This document shows positions 7,091 through 13,500 of a stretch of DNA of 17,161 nt, piece after piece. Source of the stretch: JAZKFT01 sp043760535. GTDB taxonomy: Bacteria > Bacteroidota > Bacteroidia > Chitinophagales > Chitinophagaceae. The stretch spans positions 1-17,161 of the forward strand of contig JAYUOV010000085.1 of NCBI GenBank assembly GCA_043760535.1. The letters run 5' to 3'. Position 1 is the first letter of the stretch; every line of letters starts with the position of its first letter. The translations under genes and the position numbers were made by a program. Below the pieces are notes generated by a model. It did no database searches, was not told the origin of the DNA, and was given only the letters and a program-made list of their open reading frames with translations.

Positions 7091-7633
7091 ATGACACAAG
7101 AAACCATCATACAACAAACCATTAACTGGATACAATCCGTAGTTATTGGTTGTAATTTTTGCCCGTTTGCTGCTAAGGCGTTATTAAAAAAATCAGTGCG
7201 GTATGCGGTGTTGCCTTCGGCAAATAACAAAGGCGTTTTGGAAAAGCTGATACAAGAGATGTACCACCTAGATGGCGATGAAGACATTGAAACCACCTTT
7301 ATTATTTTGCCCGAAAATTTTGGCGATTTTAACGCCTATCTCAGTTTGGTGGAAATGGCCGAAAAGCTAATGGAGCAAGAAGATTACGAAGGCATTTACC
7401 AACTAGCCAGTTTCCACCCACAATATTGTTTTGCAGGTGAAGATATAAATGACGCTGCCAATTATACCAATCGGTCGCCCTACCCCATGCTGCACATTTT
7501 GCGGGAAGATAGTATTACAGAAGCCCTTGAGCACTTCCCCAACCCCGAAGGGATACCAGAGAAAAATATTGCCTTTGCAAGGAGCAAAGGCCTGGCGTAT
7601 ATGCATCTGCTATTAACTGCCTGTATGGGGTAG
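7091..7633 (+). CDS. DUF1415 family protein
   Basis: This 180-residue cytosolic protein belongs to the DUF1415 family of unknown function, found in many proteobacteria and Bacteroidota. Family blocks are VVIGCNFCPFA near residue 18 (usually GLNLCPFA), a strand with TTFIILPENFGDFNAYL, the helix with EGIYQLASFHPQYCFAG and the strongly conserved NYTNRSPYPMLHILREDSI (about 124-142). A final block is IPEKNIAFARSKGLA. C21 and C24 form a CxxC in NFCPF; the histidine of FHPQY and the NRSPYP loop look like a possible metal or active site, but no activity is established. The ATG at 7091 is preceded by an A-rich leader. The gene ends opposite the histidine kinase gene. Confidence 0.9.
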   Translation: MTQETIIQQTINWIQSVVIGCNFCPFAAKALLKKSVRYAVLPSANNKGVLEKLIQEMYHLDGDEDIETTFIILPENFGDFNAYLSLVEMAEKLMEQEDYEGIYQLASFHPQYCFAGEDINDAANYTNRSPYPMLHILREDSITEALEHFPNPEGIPEKNIAFARSKGLAYMHLLLTACMG

Positions 7634-7972
7634 TGTTTAAAAAATGTATTCTTTAAAATAGTTATAAGATAGCAACTAGTATTGACAACAATCTCTTATA
7701 AAAAAGCAGGAACAACCTCCGGCAGACAATACAACTGACACGTGAAAGGGAGTAGCCATAAAGAAACTTATCCCACCTAAATATTTAATATTTTCCACTA
7801 TTCCCTGCAAATTATTTTGAAGACGACTTGGTTATAAGTGTCCCCAATTTTAAGAAATTAGATATGTACAGTACAGCCCCGGTAAATTTTCTTTTTTACC
7901 AGGGCTTTATAGTTTAAAAGGTACAATTAGCTGCCGGTTTTACAATGCGGCAATAGAATTGCTGAATCAGTA
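7634..7972. other. Intergenic region between convergent DUF1415 and histidine kinase genes
   Basis: These 339 bases hold no recognisable gene. In particular, no LytTR response regulator, which often accompanies this type of kinase, is present. The one structured element is the stem-loop at 7875-7906, entered separately. Confidence 0.6.
7875..7906. terminator. Bidirectional stem-loop terminator
   Basis: A 12-bp stem with a single mismatch: AGCCCCGGTAAA (7875-7886) pairs with TTTACCAGGGCT (7895-7906) around an 8-nt T-rich loop. On the + strand a short TTAT follows. It lies between two converging genes, closer to the kinase end (67 bp past its stop codon), so it fits a terminator shared by both. 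The T tract is weak. Confidence 0.6.
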
Positions 7973-9838
7973 CTATTCATTTTTTACATCGCTTTTGTGC
8001 AGCACAGGCAGCATTATTTTTACCGCTACACCTTGCCCTATTTTGTTATTATCTATCGAAAAACCAGCCCTTGTTTTTAGCTTAATGTTCAGCAGAAAAA
8101 TACGGTCTTTAATAATCTGGCTGGCTCTGGATATATGTTCGCTTGTTTCTTTTGGGGTGGTGGCTAGGCCTTTTCCATTATCGGTTATGGTAATGTGTAA
8201 TTTTCGGGCATCTTTGGTAAAATGAATGCTTACTATGCCTGGGTAATCAATACGGGTAAAACCATGCTCAATGCTGTTTTCCACAAAGGGTTGTAGTATC
8301 ATAGAAGGGATCAGCATTGCATCGGCTTCTATGTTTTCGGCAATGTCTATTTTGTAACTAAATTTTTGTGGAAACCGAATCTTTTGCAAACCGAGGTACT
8401 CTTCTAAAAAATCCGATTCTTGCTCAATGGTTACGTATTCTTTATAAGTGCTTTCCAGCGTTTCCCGCATTATGTGGCTAAATTTAGAAAGGTTGCTGGC
8501 CAATGCCTTTCCATCATTTTCTAGCAAAGCAAAACTTTGTAGCGAACTCAATGCATTAAAAAAGAAATGCGGATTCATTCTTGCCCGGTTTAGCCGCTGC
8601 TCGGTTTCCATTATTTGCTGCTTGTTTTTAAGCGACTGCTGCCTGATAAAAAATATGAGTACAATAAGCAACAGCAGACCAGCTAAAGCCAGTAGCAAGT
8701 AAATCCTTTTTTGCTGTGCCAGTTCTTTAATAGTTTTTTCATTTGTAGCCTGGCTGTATTTTTTTTCCAGTTCTGTTACTTCTTTGGTTTTTTCTACATT
8801 TCTAATACTGTCCAATATTTCCCTACCCAATTCTTTGTTTTCATAGGCAGTTTTATAGTGGCCACGTAGCACTGCAATCCGCGAAAGCAACAGGTAACCA
8901 TCTGCTATGTAAGATGCCCCACCACCCAGCTTATGGTAATACATGGCAGAATCTGCCATACGTTGCGCCTCATAGTAGTTTTTTAGTTCAATGTACAGAT
9001 CGGCTTTATCAAAATAATTCACAGCCATATTACCGATATCGGTTTTGTCGGAATATTTAAAAGAGCTATCAAGAAAGCGAAGTGCAGTTTTGTAATCCTC
9101 TTTTTCCCAAGCCACGCCTTCCAGATTATTAAAAGCCGCAGCAATAGAACTGTATCGATTTATTTTTTTTGCTATTACTAATTGCTGGTTACTAAAGCGT
9201 TCCGAAGAGTCGAGACTCGACTGGGCTTTTACATCCTGATAATGCCATAAATAGCGTTTGGAAAGCTTAAAAAGTAAATCCGCTTTTTGCGACGGAATGG
9301 CCACACCTTTAATTATGGGCACAGCAAGCCTTGCATATATAATTCCTTTTTCTGCCTGCCCCATTTGGTTGTGAAGTTGCGATATCATGGTATAGCAAAT
9401 CCCGGTTTCGTATGGGTTGCTAGAGGCTTCGGTTGATTGCAATAATTTAAAACTGTATTCCAATGCTTTGGCAAAATCGCCTTTTGTATAATATAATTGA
9501 GCCCAGTATTTATAAGTGGTTAAGAAAATACTGTCGCCACAGCCAGATTGTTGGTACAGCTTTTCCGCTTTCTTAAGATTTATATTAGCCGTATCAAAAC
9601 TCATCGCAACCATATAATCCATTGCCTTCCATTCGTAACTTTTGGCTTTGCAAATATTGTTGGGCAATGCCTCCAGTTTAGTAATGAATACTTTACTGTC
9701 TAGCCCCAACTGTTCATGTTCAGTTTGAAATTGATAGTACTGAGGGCAGTTACAATTTTGTGCCTGGGATTGAAGGTTTATAGCAATACAGAAAAATACA
9801 ATAAAGCCTTTTGTAAACAAGGGAGTTAATTTTATCAT
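7973..9838 (-). CDS. TPR-containing sensor histidine kinase, LytS/YehU type
   Basis: This 621-residue membrane kinase is of the HisKA-less LytS/YehU class. It has a signal peptide (about 1-27, ending in SQAQ), a periplasmic sensor part of degenerate TPR helices (about 70-340), a coiled coil (345-378) and one membrane helix (380-398). The His_kinase domain carries RMNPHFFFNALSSLQSF with phospho-accepting H424. The HATPase part has N521 in QPFVENSIEHGF and the G box DNGKGL (553-558). A complete signalling path from periplasm to cytosolic autophosphorylation is therefore visible; the signal is unknown. Such kinases in Bacteroidota normally sit next to a LytTR response regulator. None is beside it here, so its partner must be encoded elsewhere or be shared. 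The ATG at 9836-9838 starts directly at the signal peptide. Confidence 0.93.
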   Translation of the reverse strand: MIKLTPLFTKGFIVFFCIAINLQSQAQNCNCPQYYQFQTEHEQLGLDSKVFITKLEALPNNICKAKSYEWKAMDYMVAMSFDTANINLKKAEKLYQQSGCGDSIFLTTYKYWAQLYYTKGDFAKALEYSFKLLQSTEASSNPYETGICYTMISQLHNQMGQAEKGIIYARLAVPIIKGVAIPSQKADLLFKLSKRYLWHYQDVKAQSSLDSSERFSNQQLVIAKKINRYSSIAAAFNNLEGVAWEKEDYKTALRFLDSSFKYSDKTDIGNMAVNYFDKADLYIELKNYYEAQRMADSAMYYHKLGGGASYIADGYLLLSRIAVLRGHYKTAYENKELGREILDSIRNVEKTKEVTELEKKYSQATNEKTIKELAQQKRIYLLLALAGLLLLIVLIFFIRQQSLKNKQQIMETEQRLNRARMNPHFFFNALSSLQSFALLENDGKALASNLSKFSHIMRETLESTYKEYVTIEQESDFLEEYLGLQKIRFPQKFSYKIDIAENIEADAMLIPSMILQPFVENSIEHGFTRIDYPGIVSIHFTKDARKLHITITDNGKGLATTPKETSEHISRASQIIKDRIFLLNIKLKTRAGFSIDNNKIGQGVAVKIMLPVLHKSDVKNE

Positions 9839-10288
9839 TCTGGCATATAATTTTTTGTGACAGGCTAAATGTACAGAAAGCTATCAGGTGCGGCTACTAT
9901 GCCAAACTTTCTTAAACAGCGTAAAGACCACCCCATATTACATGGTAAATAGTTTTTTCATGGTCAATCGTTTAACAAAGTGAAATCAATATCCTGTTTT
10001 AGTAAAGCTCCCCCCAAAAAAATTAAATCCTTAACAAACCTATCATTGTAAAAAAAATAGAAGGAGTGCAATAGGCAGTTGTGCCTATCCGATTGGTAAC
10101 TGCATCCGTAATATTAATAGGCGAATGGTATTTAGGCTCTCAAAAACTTCGAGGGGTAGGCTGTTCTGAGCTTAGCAGTTTTCAGAATATCTTTATACGG
10201 CTGATTAAGTTTAAAACAACACCAGCAATTATTCTAAACTACATGCAATGAGTACCGAATCACCTTCGTCAACAATTAAAAGCACTTC
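9839..10288. other. Intergenic region between divergent kinase and lipoprotein genes
   Basis: No gene, tRNA or mobile element is seen in these 450 bases. A perfect 7-bp stem with a 4-nt loop stands at 10071-10088 (ATAGGCA / TGCCTAT). No exact TAnnTTTG element was found in front of either divergent gene. The stretch is A/T-rich with several poly-A runs around 10012-10060, as expected of a promoter region. Confidence 0.5.
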
Positions 10289-10702
10289 ATGAAAAAGCTA
10301 TTTACTGCATTTGTAGTCATTATTATTTACTCTACAACCGCCTGTAAAAAATCTAAAACTGAGCAACTTATTTTTGGTGTTTGGGTAGAAAATTCGCTAC
10401 GGCTTGATACACTTGATTTTGATATTCAAAACCGGATTGATGCAACCGAACCAACGGTTAATTTTCTTTCTAAGCCTTATAACGATACGGTTCTAAATCC
10501 CAATTTTCCGGTGGTGCATGCTTCTATGTATAATTATTCGCTAACCGGCGATACCCTGCAATTGCGGAGTTATTTTAGTTCTTCAACCTGGTTTCAGCAT
10601 TACCATATCGCCTTTTCTGCCGATAGAAAAATGCTAAGCGTTGCTAAGTTTTACAATCGCCGGGCCTTACCGCAAATAATTGAATTTGAAAAAATTAGGT
10701 AG
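10289..10702 (+). CDS. Small putative lipoprotein
   Basis: This 137-residue protein has a basic N-terminus, a hydrophobic segment and a cysteine in STTAC (C19), followed by KKSK. This looks like a lipoprotein signal with a loose lipobox; Bacteroidota often have S/T/A at these positions. The mature part contains FGVWVENSLRLDTLDF, a polar middle with MYNYSLTGDTLQLRSYF, and a C-terminal strand pair ending in QIIEFEKI. The FGVW...GDTLQL pattern resembles lipocalin-like (DUF4923/DUF5004) domains common in Bacteroidota lipoproteins. That is an inference from a few strands. It stands alone, convergent with the GNAT gene on the other strand. I do not know its function. Confidence 0.75.
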   Translation: MKKLFTAFVVIIIYSTTACKKSKTEQLIFGVWVENSLRLDTLDFDIQNRIDATEPTVNFLSKPYNDTVLNPNFPVVHASMYNYSLTGDTLQLRSYFSSSTWFQHYHIAFSADRKMLSVAKFYNRRALPQIIEFEKIR

Positions 10703-10710
10703 GCTAAACA

Positions 10711-10764
10711 TATAAGGTCTATTCGTTACTACCAAATAGAACGTATCTTAGAAAAGACCTTATA
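10711..10764. terminator. Inverted repeat, probable bidirectional terminator
   Basis: TATAAGGTCT (10711-10720) and AGACCTTATA (10755-10764) form a perfect 10-bp inverted repeat around 34 nt. It starts 8 bp past the stop of the lipoprotein gene and lies between two converging genes. No T tract follows on the + side beyond GGTTTAT. Confidence 0.45.
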
Positions 10765-10821
10765 GGTTTATGAATGTAGAACAGCCAAACCCTATTTAGT
10801 TTAAAAGACCCTACAGGTTTA
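10752..10821. repeat. Direct repeat pair of 19 bp
   Basis: AAAAGACCTTATAGGTTTA (10752-10770) and AAAAGACCCTACAGGTTTA (10803-10821) agree at 17 of 19 bases. Each is itself a near-palindrome (AGACC/GGTTT with one G-T pair). The second copy runs over the stop codon of the minus-strand acetyltransferase (10811-10813). Confidence 0.6.
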
Positions 10822-11263
10822 TACTACAGTTCACCCATTCACCATCAAAACTGGCATTGTATTTTTTGTAAAAATTGATAGCCGGTTCGTTCCAATCCAA
10901 CACCTGCCAAACGATGCCGCTAAAGTTTTTCTCTTTGGCTTCAGCTATTAAAGCATCAAACAATAATTTGCCCAAGCCCTTGCCACGCATTTCGTTGGTA
11001 ACCAAAATGTCTTCCAGGTACATGCGTTGCCCCTTCCAGGTGCTGTAGCGGATGTAGTACAATGCAAATCCCTGTACCAGCCCATCCACTTCGGCCGCAA
11101 ATGCCCACCACACGGGGTTGTGGCCAAAGCCACTATCTATAAAATGTTTCAGCGTAACAGTTACTTCCTGTGGGGCTTTTTCATAATCCGCAAGTTCCTT
11201 AATCAGTTCCAGCAGCCTCGGGCAATCCTCTGCAGTAGCTTTTCGTATTATTATATTTTTCAT
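10811..11263 (-). CDS. GNAT acetyltransferase, spermidine/spermine acetyltransferase-like
   Basis: This 150-residue GNAT protein closely follows the spermidine/spermine N1-acetyltransferase (SSAT, diamine acetyltransferase) pattern. It opens with IIIRKATAEDCPRLLELIKE and LADYEKA; later come GFGHNPVWWAFAAE, GFALYYIRYSTWKGQRMYLE and DILV, the acetyl-CoA loop RGKGLGKLLF (93-102) and DWNEPAINFYKKYNASF. The WNEPxINFYK helix and LYLEDxxV strand are hallmarks of the SSAT group. Polyamine acetylation is the likely role, but related enzymes act on other amines (thialysine). The ATG at 11261-11263 gives the canonical start; the frame stays open upstream but adds residues of repeat-flank origin. The upstream 55 bp end at a tandem octamer array. 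Confidence 0.88.
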   Translation of the reverse strand: MKNIIIRKATAEDCPRLLELIKELADYEKAPQEVTVTLKHFIDSGFGHNPVWWAFAAEVDGLVQGFALYYIRYSTWKGQRMYLEDILVTNEMRGKGLGKLLFDALIAEAKEKNFSGIVWQVLDWNEPAINFYKKYNASFDGEWVNCSINL

Positions 11264-11318
11264 GTTTAGAACAATGTTGCTTTTAAATTTTTTCAATCAT
11301 CACCCAATAAAAAGTAAA

Positions 11319-11406
11319 AAGTAAACCAGCGAACAAGTAACAAAGTAAACAAGTAAACAAGTGAACCAGTAAACCAGTGAACAAGTAAACCAGTAAATCA
11401 GCAAAC
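11319..11406. repeat. Tandem octamer array, 11 units of (A/C)AGTAAAC
   Basis: Eleven consecutive 8-bp units run from 11319 to 11406. Most are AAGTAAAC or CAGTAAAC, with variants CAGCGAAC, AAGTAACA, AAGTGAAC, CAGTGAAC, CAGTAAAT and CAGCAAAC. A degenerate unit precedes at 11311. The array fills most of the gap between the SSAT-like gene (ATG 56 bp away) and the stop codon at 11410 of the gene upstream. There are no spacers, so it is not a CRISPR. Read in reverse it yields a spurious Leu/Phe-rich frame. Confidence 0.9.
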
Positions 11407-11409
11407 CCA

Positions 11410-11946
11410 CTAATCCCCTTTCTGCCCCACAAACCAATGTTCTTCATTTTTAAACAGTACATTAAATGTGGTAAGGCTGCCATACACCCGGGTAATGTAT
11501 TGCTGCAGGTTTACCTTGTCTTCATCGCTTAGTATTTTGTGGCTGTTAATGTTTTGTTCTAGCACCCTTAGCCTATCCCTCAGCATTACTATTTTATGGA
11601 AAAAAACATCTATCGGCACTTCTTTAGGCTTTTGGGTTTTATCAGCCGGTTGCAGTAGCATAGTGCCATTACGCCACTTGTCTCCCAGCGGCACCAGTTC
11701 GGTAATATCGCTCCACTGCCGCAGTATTTTAAGAAGCGATTTTTCTACCTGCGAAATGGTTTCTACTTCTGCCGTTACATTTTCCGGAATAATTTCATCC
11801 AGCTTCGTATCGGTTTTGTCTATTTCTACAATACCATCATTTATAAACGAAATAGTATAGGTGGCATATTTTACGGCTACTATTACGCCGGGGCCGTGGA
11901 GGGTATGTTGCAGCCGGGTACCAATGCCTAGTTTTGTTTGATCCAT
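11410..11946 (-). CDS. Conserved-looking hypothetical protein with N-terminal small beta domain
   Basis: This 178-residue cytosolic protein has no signal peptide. Residues 1-45 (LGIGTRLQHTLHGPGVIVAV, then YTISFINDGIVEID) form a short beta-barrel-like module with the look of a KOW/Tudor or CarD-type N-terminal domain: turn-rich GIGTRL and HGPGVIV, then ISF. The rest is mainly helical: VEKSLLKILRQWSDITE, a segment with WRNGTMLLQPADK, then KEVPIDVFFHKIVMLRDRLR and VLEQNIN, then LSDEDKVNLQQYITRVYGSL. A final segment holds FNVLFKNEEHWF. I know of similar Bacteroidota proteins only as hypothetical ones and cannot name a function. The ATG at 11944-11946 is chosen because the upstream extension is not protein-like. 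It probably shares a transcript with the GNAT gene across the octamer array. Confidence 0.75.
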   Translation of the reverse strand: MDQTKLGIGTRLQHTLHGPGVIVAVKYATYTISFINDGIVEIDKTDTKLDEIIPENVTAEVETISQVEKSLLKILRQWSDITELVPLGDKWRNGTMLLQPADKTQKPKEVPIDVFFHKIVMLRDRLRVLEQNINSHKILSDEDKVNLQQYITRVYGSLTTFNVLFKNEEHWFVGQKGD

Positions 11947-12118
11947 AATAATTATTTTGAGTAAAAAATAGTTTCGTCTAAATGAATATTGAAAATAAGG
12001 AATACAGCAGAAACTAATAAATTTCACTGATTAGTATTTCTTTTCATTATTTCTTTACGACGATTAATAGAACCTAGCAACTATAGCAAATGCCGTTTAA
12101 AAAAATAAAATAAATAAT

Positions 12119-12322
12119 ATGAAAAAAAACATGGGAAACGCAGATCGTAACATTCGTATAAGCCTAGCTGCATTATTTAGCTTACTCTATTTTACCAGAA
12201 CGGTTACAGGTACCTTAGGGATGGTGCTGGTAATATTGGGCGGCGTGTTTTTAGCCACCAGCTTTATCAGTTTTTGTCCGCTGTACACTTTGTTTGGGGT
12301 AAATACCTGTAAAATAAAGTAG
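12119..12322 (+). CDS. Small DUF2892 (YgaP-like) membrane protein
   Basis: This 67-residue protein matches the DUF2892/YgaP transmembrane family. It opens with NMGNADRNIRISLAALFSLL and continues through two membrane helices (TLGMVLVILGGVFLATSFIS) to the family-typical FCPLYTLFGVNTCK. In YgaP this module follows a rhodanese domain; here it stands alone, as is common in Bacteroidota. The two cysteines in FCPLY and NTCK are conserved in the family. Either of two starts is possible (codon 1 or the Met at codon 5). The gene converges on the membrane-PurN gene, with 18 bp between the stop codons. Confidence 0.88.
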   Translation: MKKNMGNADRNIRISLAALFSLLYFTRTVTGTLGMVLVILGGVFLATSFISFCPLYTLFGVNTCKIK

Positions 12323-12340
12323 CTAATACCCAACCAATTG

Positions 12341-13252
12341 TTACCGTCGTTTTTTAAGGCACTCTGCAATCACTTTTGGGTAATGTTTATGCTCCAGTTT
12401 ATGAATGCGATTTGCAAGTGTATCGGCAGTATCGCCTGCAAGTACAGGACAGGTAGCCTGAAAAATAGTGCTGCCATGGTCGTACTGTTCATCTACATTG
12501 TGGATGGTGATACCGCTTTCTGAATCGCCATTGGCTATTACCATTTCGTGTACAAAGTGGCCGTACATGCCTTTGCCGCCGTATTTTGGTAACAATGCCG
12601 GATGAATATTGACCATGTTATTGGGATACGCTTTAATAAGCGCCAAAGGTACCTTCCAAAGAAAACCGGCCAGAACTATAAAACCAATACCCGCCGTTTG
12701 TAGTTCGTTTACATAAGCGTGGTCTCTAAAAAAGGTTTCCTTATCTAATAGCAGTGTAGTTATGCCTTCATTTGCTGCTAAAGATAATACACCTGCTCCA
12801 GGCTTGTTACATACAATCAATGCTATCTCTACGCTGCTATCTGTACGAAAGTAGTCTATGATTTTTTGAGCATTGCTACCAGCACCAGAAGCAAAAATGG
12901 CAATTTTGGTAACCGGTAATTTAATACTGCCAACTGCCAACTGTTCTTCCTGTTCTGCAACCACTTTAGCATGGCTTTTACCAGCCACCCGACCAAGTAT
13001 TCGCTTTATATATTTTATAAAAAACGGGTATTGGCCAAATGGAATACTAACCAACAGTACGGCAAAAGGCCAAAGCAGTGTCATTACAACCACGTAAAGT
13101 ACATAATATAGTACGGTGTGCTCCATACCAATAAGCCATAATAATTTTCTTCCGATAAAACCTGTAAGGCTGCCGCCAATAGCAAAAGTGGTGAGGATAA
13201 GAGCCAGTTCCCATCCCTTAACTTTCCATTTTGCCCGAAGTTTACTAAACAT
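12341..13252 (-). CDS. purN: Membrane domain (DUF6787-like) fused to phosphoribosylglycinamide formyltransferase PurN
   Basis: One open frame of 303 codons joins two domains. Residues 1-90 hold two membrane helices (ELALILTTFAIGGSLTGFIG and YYVLYVVVMTLLWPFAVLLV) with SIPFGQYPFFIKYIKRILGR, resembling the small Bacteroidota DUF6787 family. Residues 115-300 are PurN, which transfers a formyl group from 10-formyltetrahydrofolate to GAR in purine synthesis. It shows the loop IFASGAGSNAQKI, VLAGFLWKVP, the catalytic N215 and H217 in VNIHPALLPKYGGKGMYG, and D258 in DEQYDHGSTIFQA. All catalytic residues are present. There is no ATG at the PurN boundary; only a TTG at codon 105 could serve as an internal start. 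The linker is encoded by a heptamer repeat. I start at ATG 13250-13252; an upstream ATG in frame adds 18 residues. Usual PurN is soluble and about 190-210 residues. Confidence 0.88.
   Translation of the reverse strand: MFSKLRAKWKVKGWELALILTTFAIGGSLTGFIGRKLLWLIGMEHTVLYYVLYVVVMTLLWPFAVLLVSIPFGQYPFFIKYIKRILGRVAGKSHAKVVAEQEEQLAVGSIKLPVTKIAIFASGAGSNAQKIIDYFRTDSSVEIALIVCNKPGAGVLSLAANEGITTLLLDKETFFRDHAYVNELQTAGIGFIVLAGFLWKVPLALIKAYPNNMVNIHPALLPKYGGKGMYGHFVHEMVIANGDSESGITIHNVDEQYDHGSTIFQATCPVLAGDTADTLANRIHKLEHKHYPKVIAECLKKRR
12926..12943. repeat. Heptamer tandem repeat inside the membrane-PurN linker
   Basis: ACTGCCA is repeated 2.6 times (ACTGCCAACTGCCAACTG). It encodes the linker residues Q-L-A-V-G-S between the membrane and PurN domains. 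A 7-bp unit is not a multiple of three, so gain or loss of a unit would shift the frame. Confidence 0.8.
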
Positions 13253-13306
13253 AATTGCGAAGATGTAATAAAAATTGATGGTTAAGAAACCCTTTTTTAT
13301 TTTCAA

Positions 13307-13500
13307 GATTCATTCAACAAATCTGTGGACAAGTTTGTGGATGTATCAAGTAAATAAATAAAACAATCGGCTGAAACCCAATGTGGGCTTAGGTAAAAAA
13401 AATTTACTTTTCATTCATATTTGTCACCTTCCTGTCATATTTTTGCACACCGACAGCAGACAATTTTCTGCTAGTCATCGAAACCAATTTTTAGCTGTCT
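13307..13500. other. Divergent promoter region of membrane-purN and actA
   Basis: No gene is seen. Two DnaA-box-like words stand at 13324-13332 (TGTGGACAA) and 13336-13344 (TGTGGATGT); each differs from the consensus. An A/T-rich segment with a GTAAA/TTTAC inverted pair (13393-13407) follows, then the candidate actA promoter. Confidence 0.4.
13438..13445 (+). promoter_or_regulatory. Candidate -7 promoter element of the act operon
   Basis: TATTTTTG matches the Bacteroidota TAnnTTTG consensus exactly and would give a leader of about 50 nt before the actA ATG. A TTTG at 13420-13423 stands upstream, but with a 14-nt spacer, shorter than the usual 17-23. The same word appears in front of the acyl-CoA dehydrogenase gene. 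Confidence 0.4.

Noticed and set aside
10071..10088. 7-bp hairpin with 4-nt loop as a regulatory RNA element
   Set aside because: It is short, has no T tract and sits between divergent genes with no other sign of an RNA gene; kept only as a note in the intergenic entry.
11319..11406. CRISPR-like array
   Set aside because: The repeats are 8 bp and directly adjacent with no spacers, and no cas gene is in the window.
11283..11483. Minus-strand frame rich in Leu, Phe and Tyr (LLVYLFTGLLVHLFTC)
   Set aside because: It is the translation of the 8-bp tandem array; the 24-bp period in codons produces a false membrane-like repeat.
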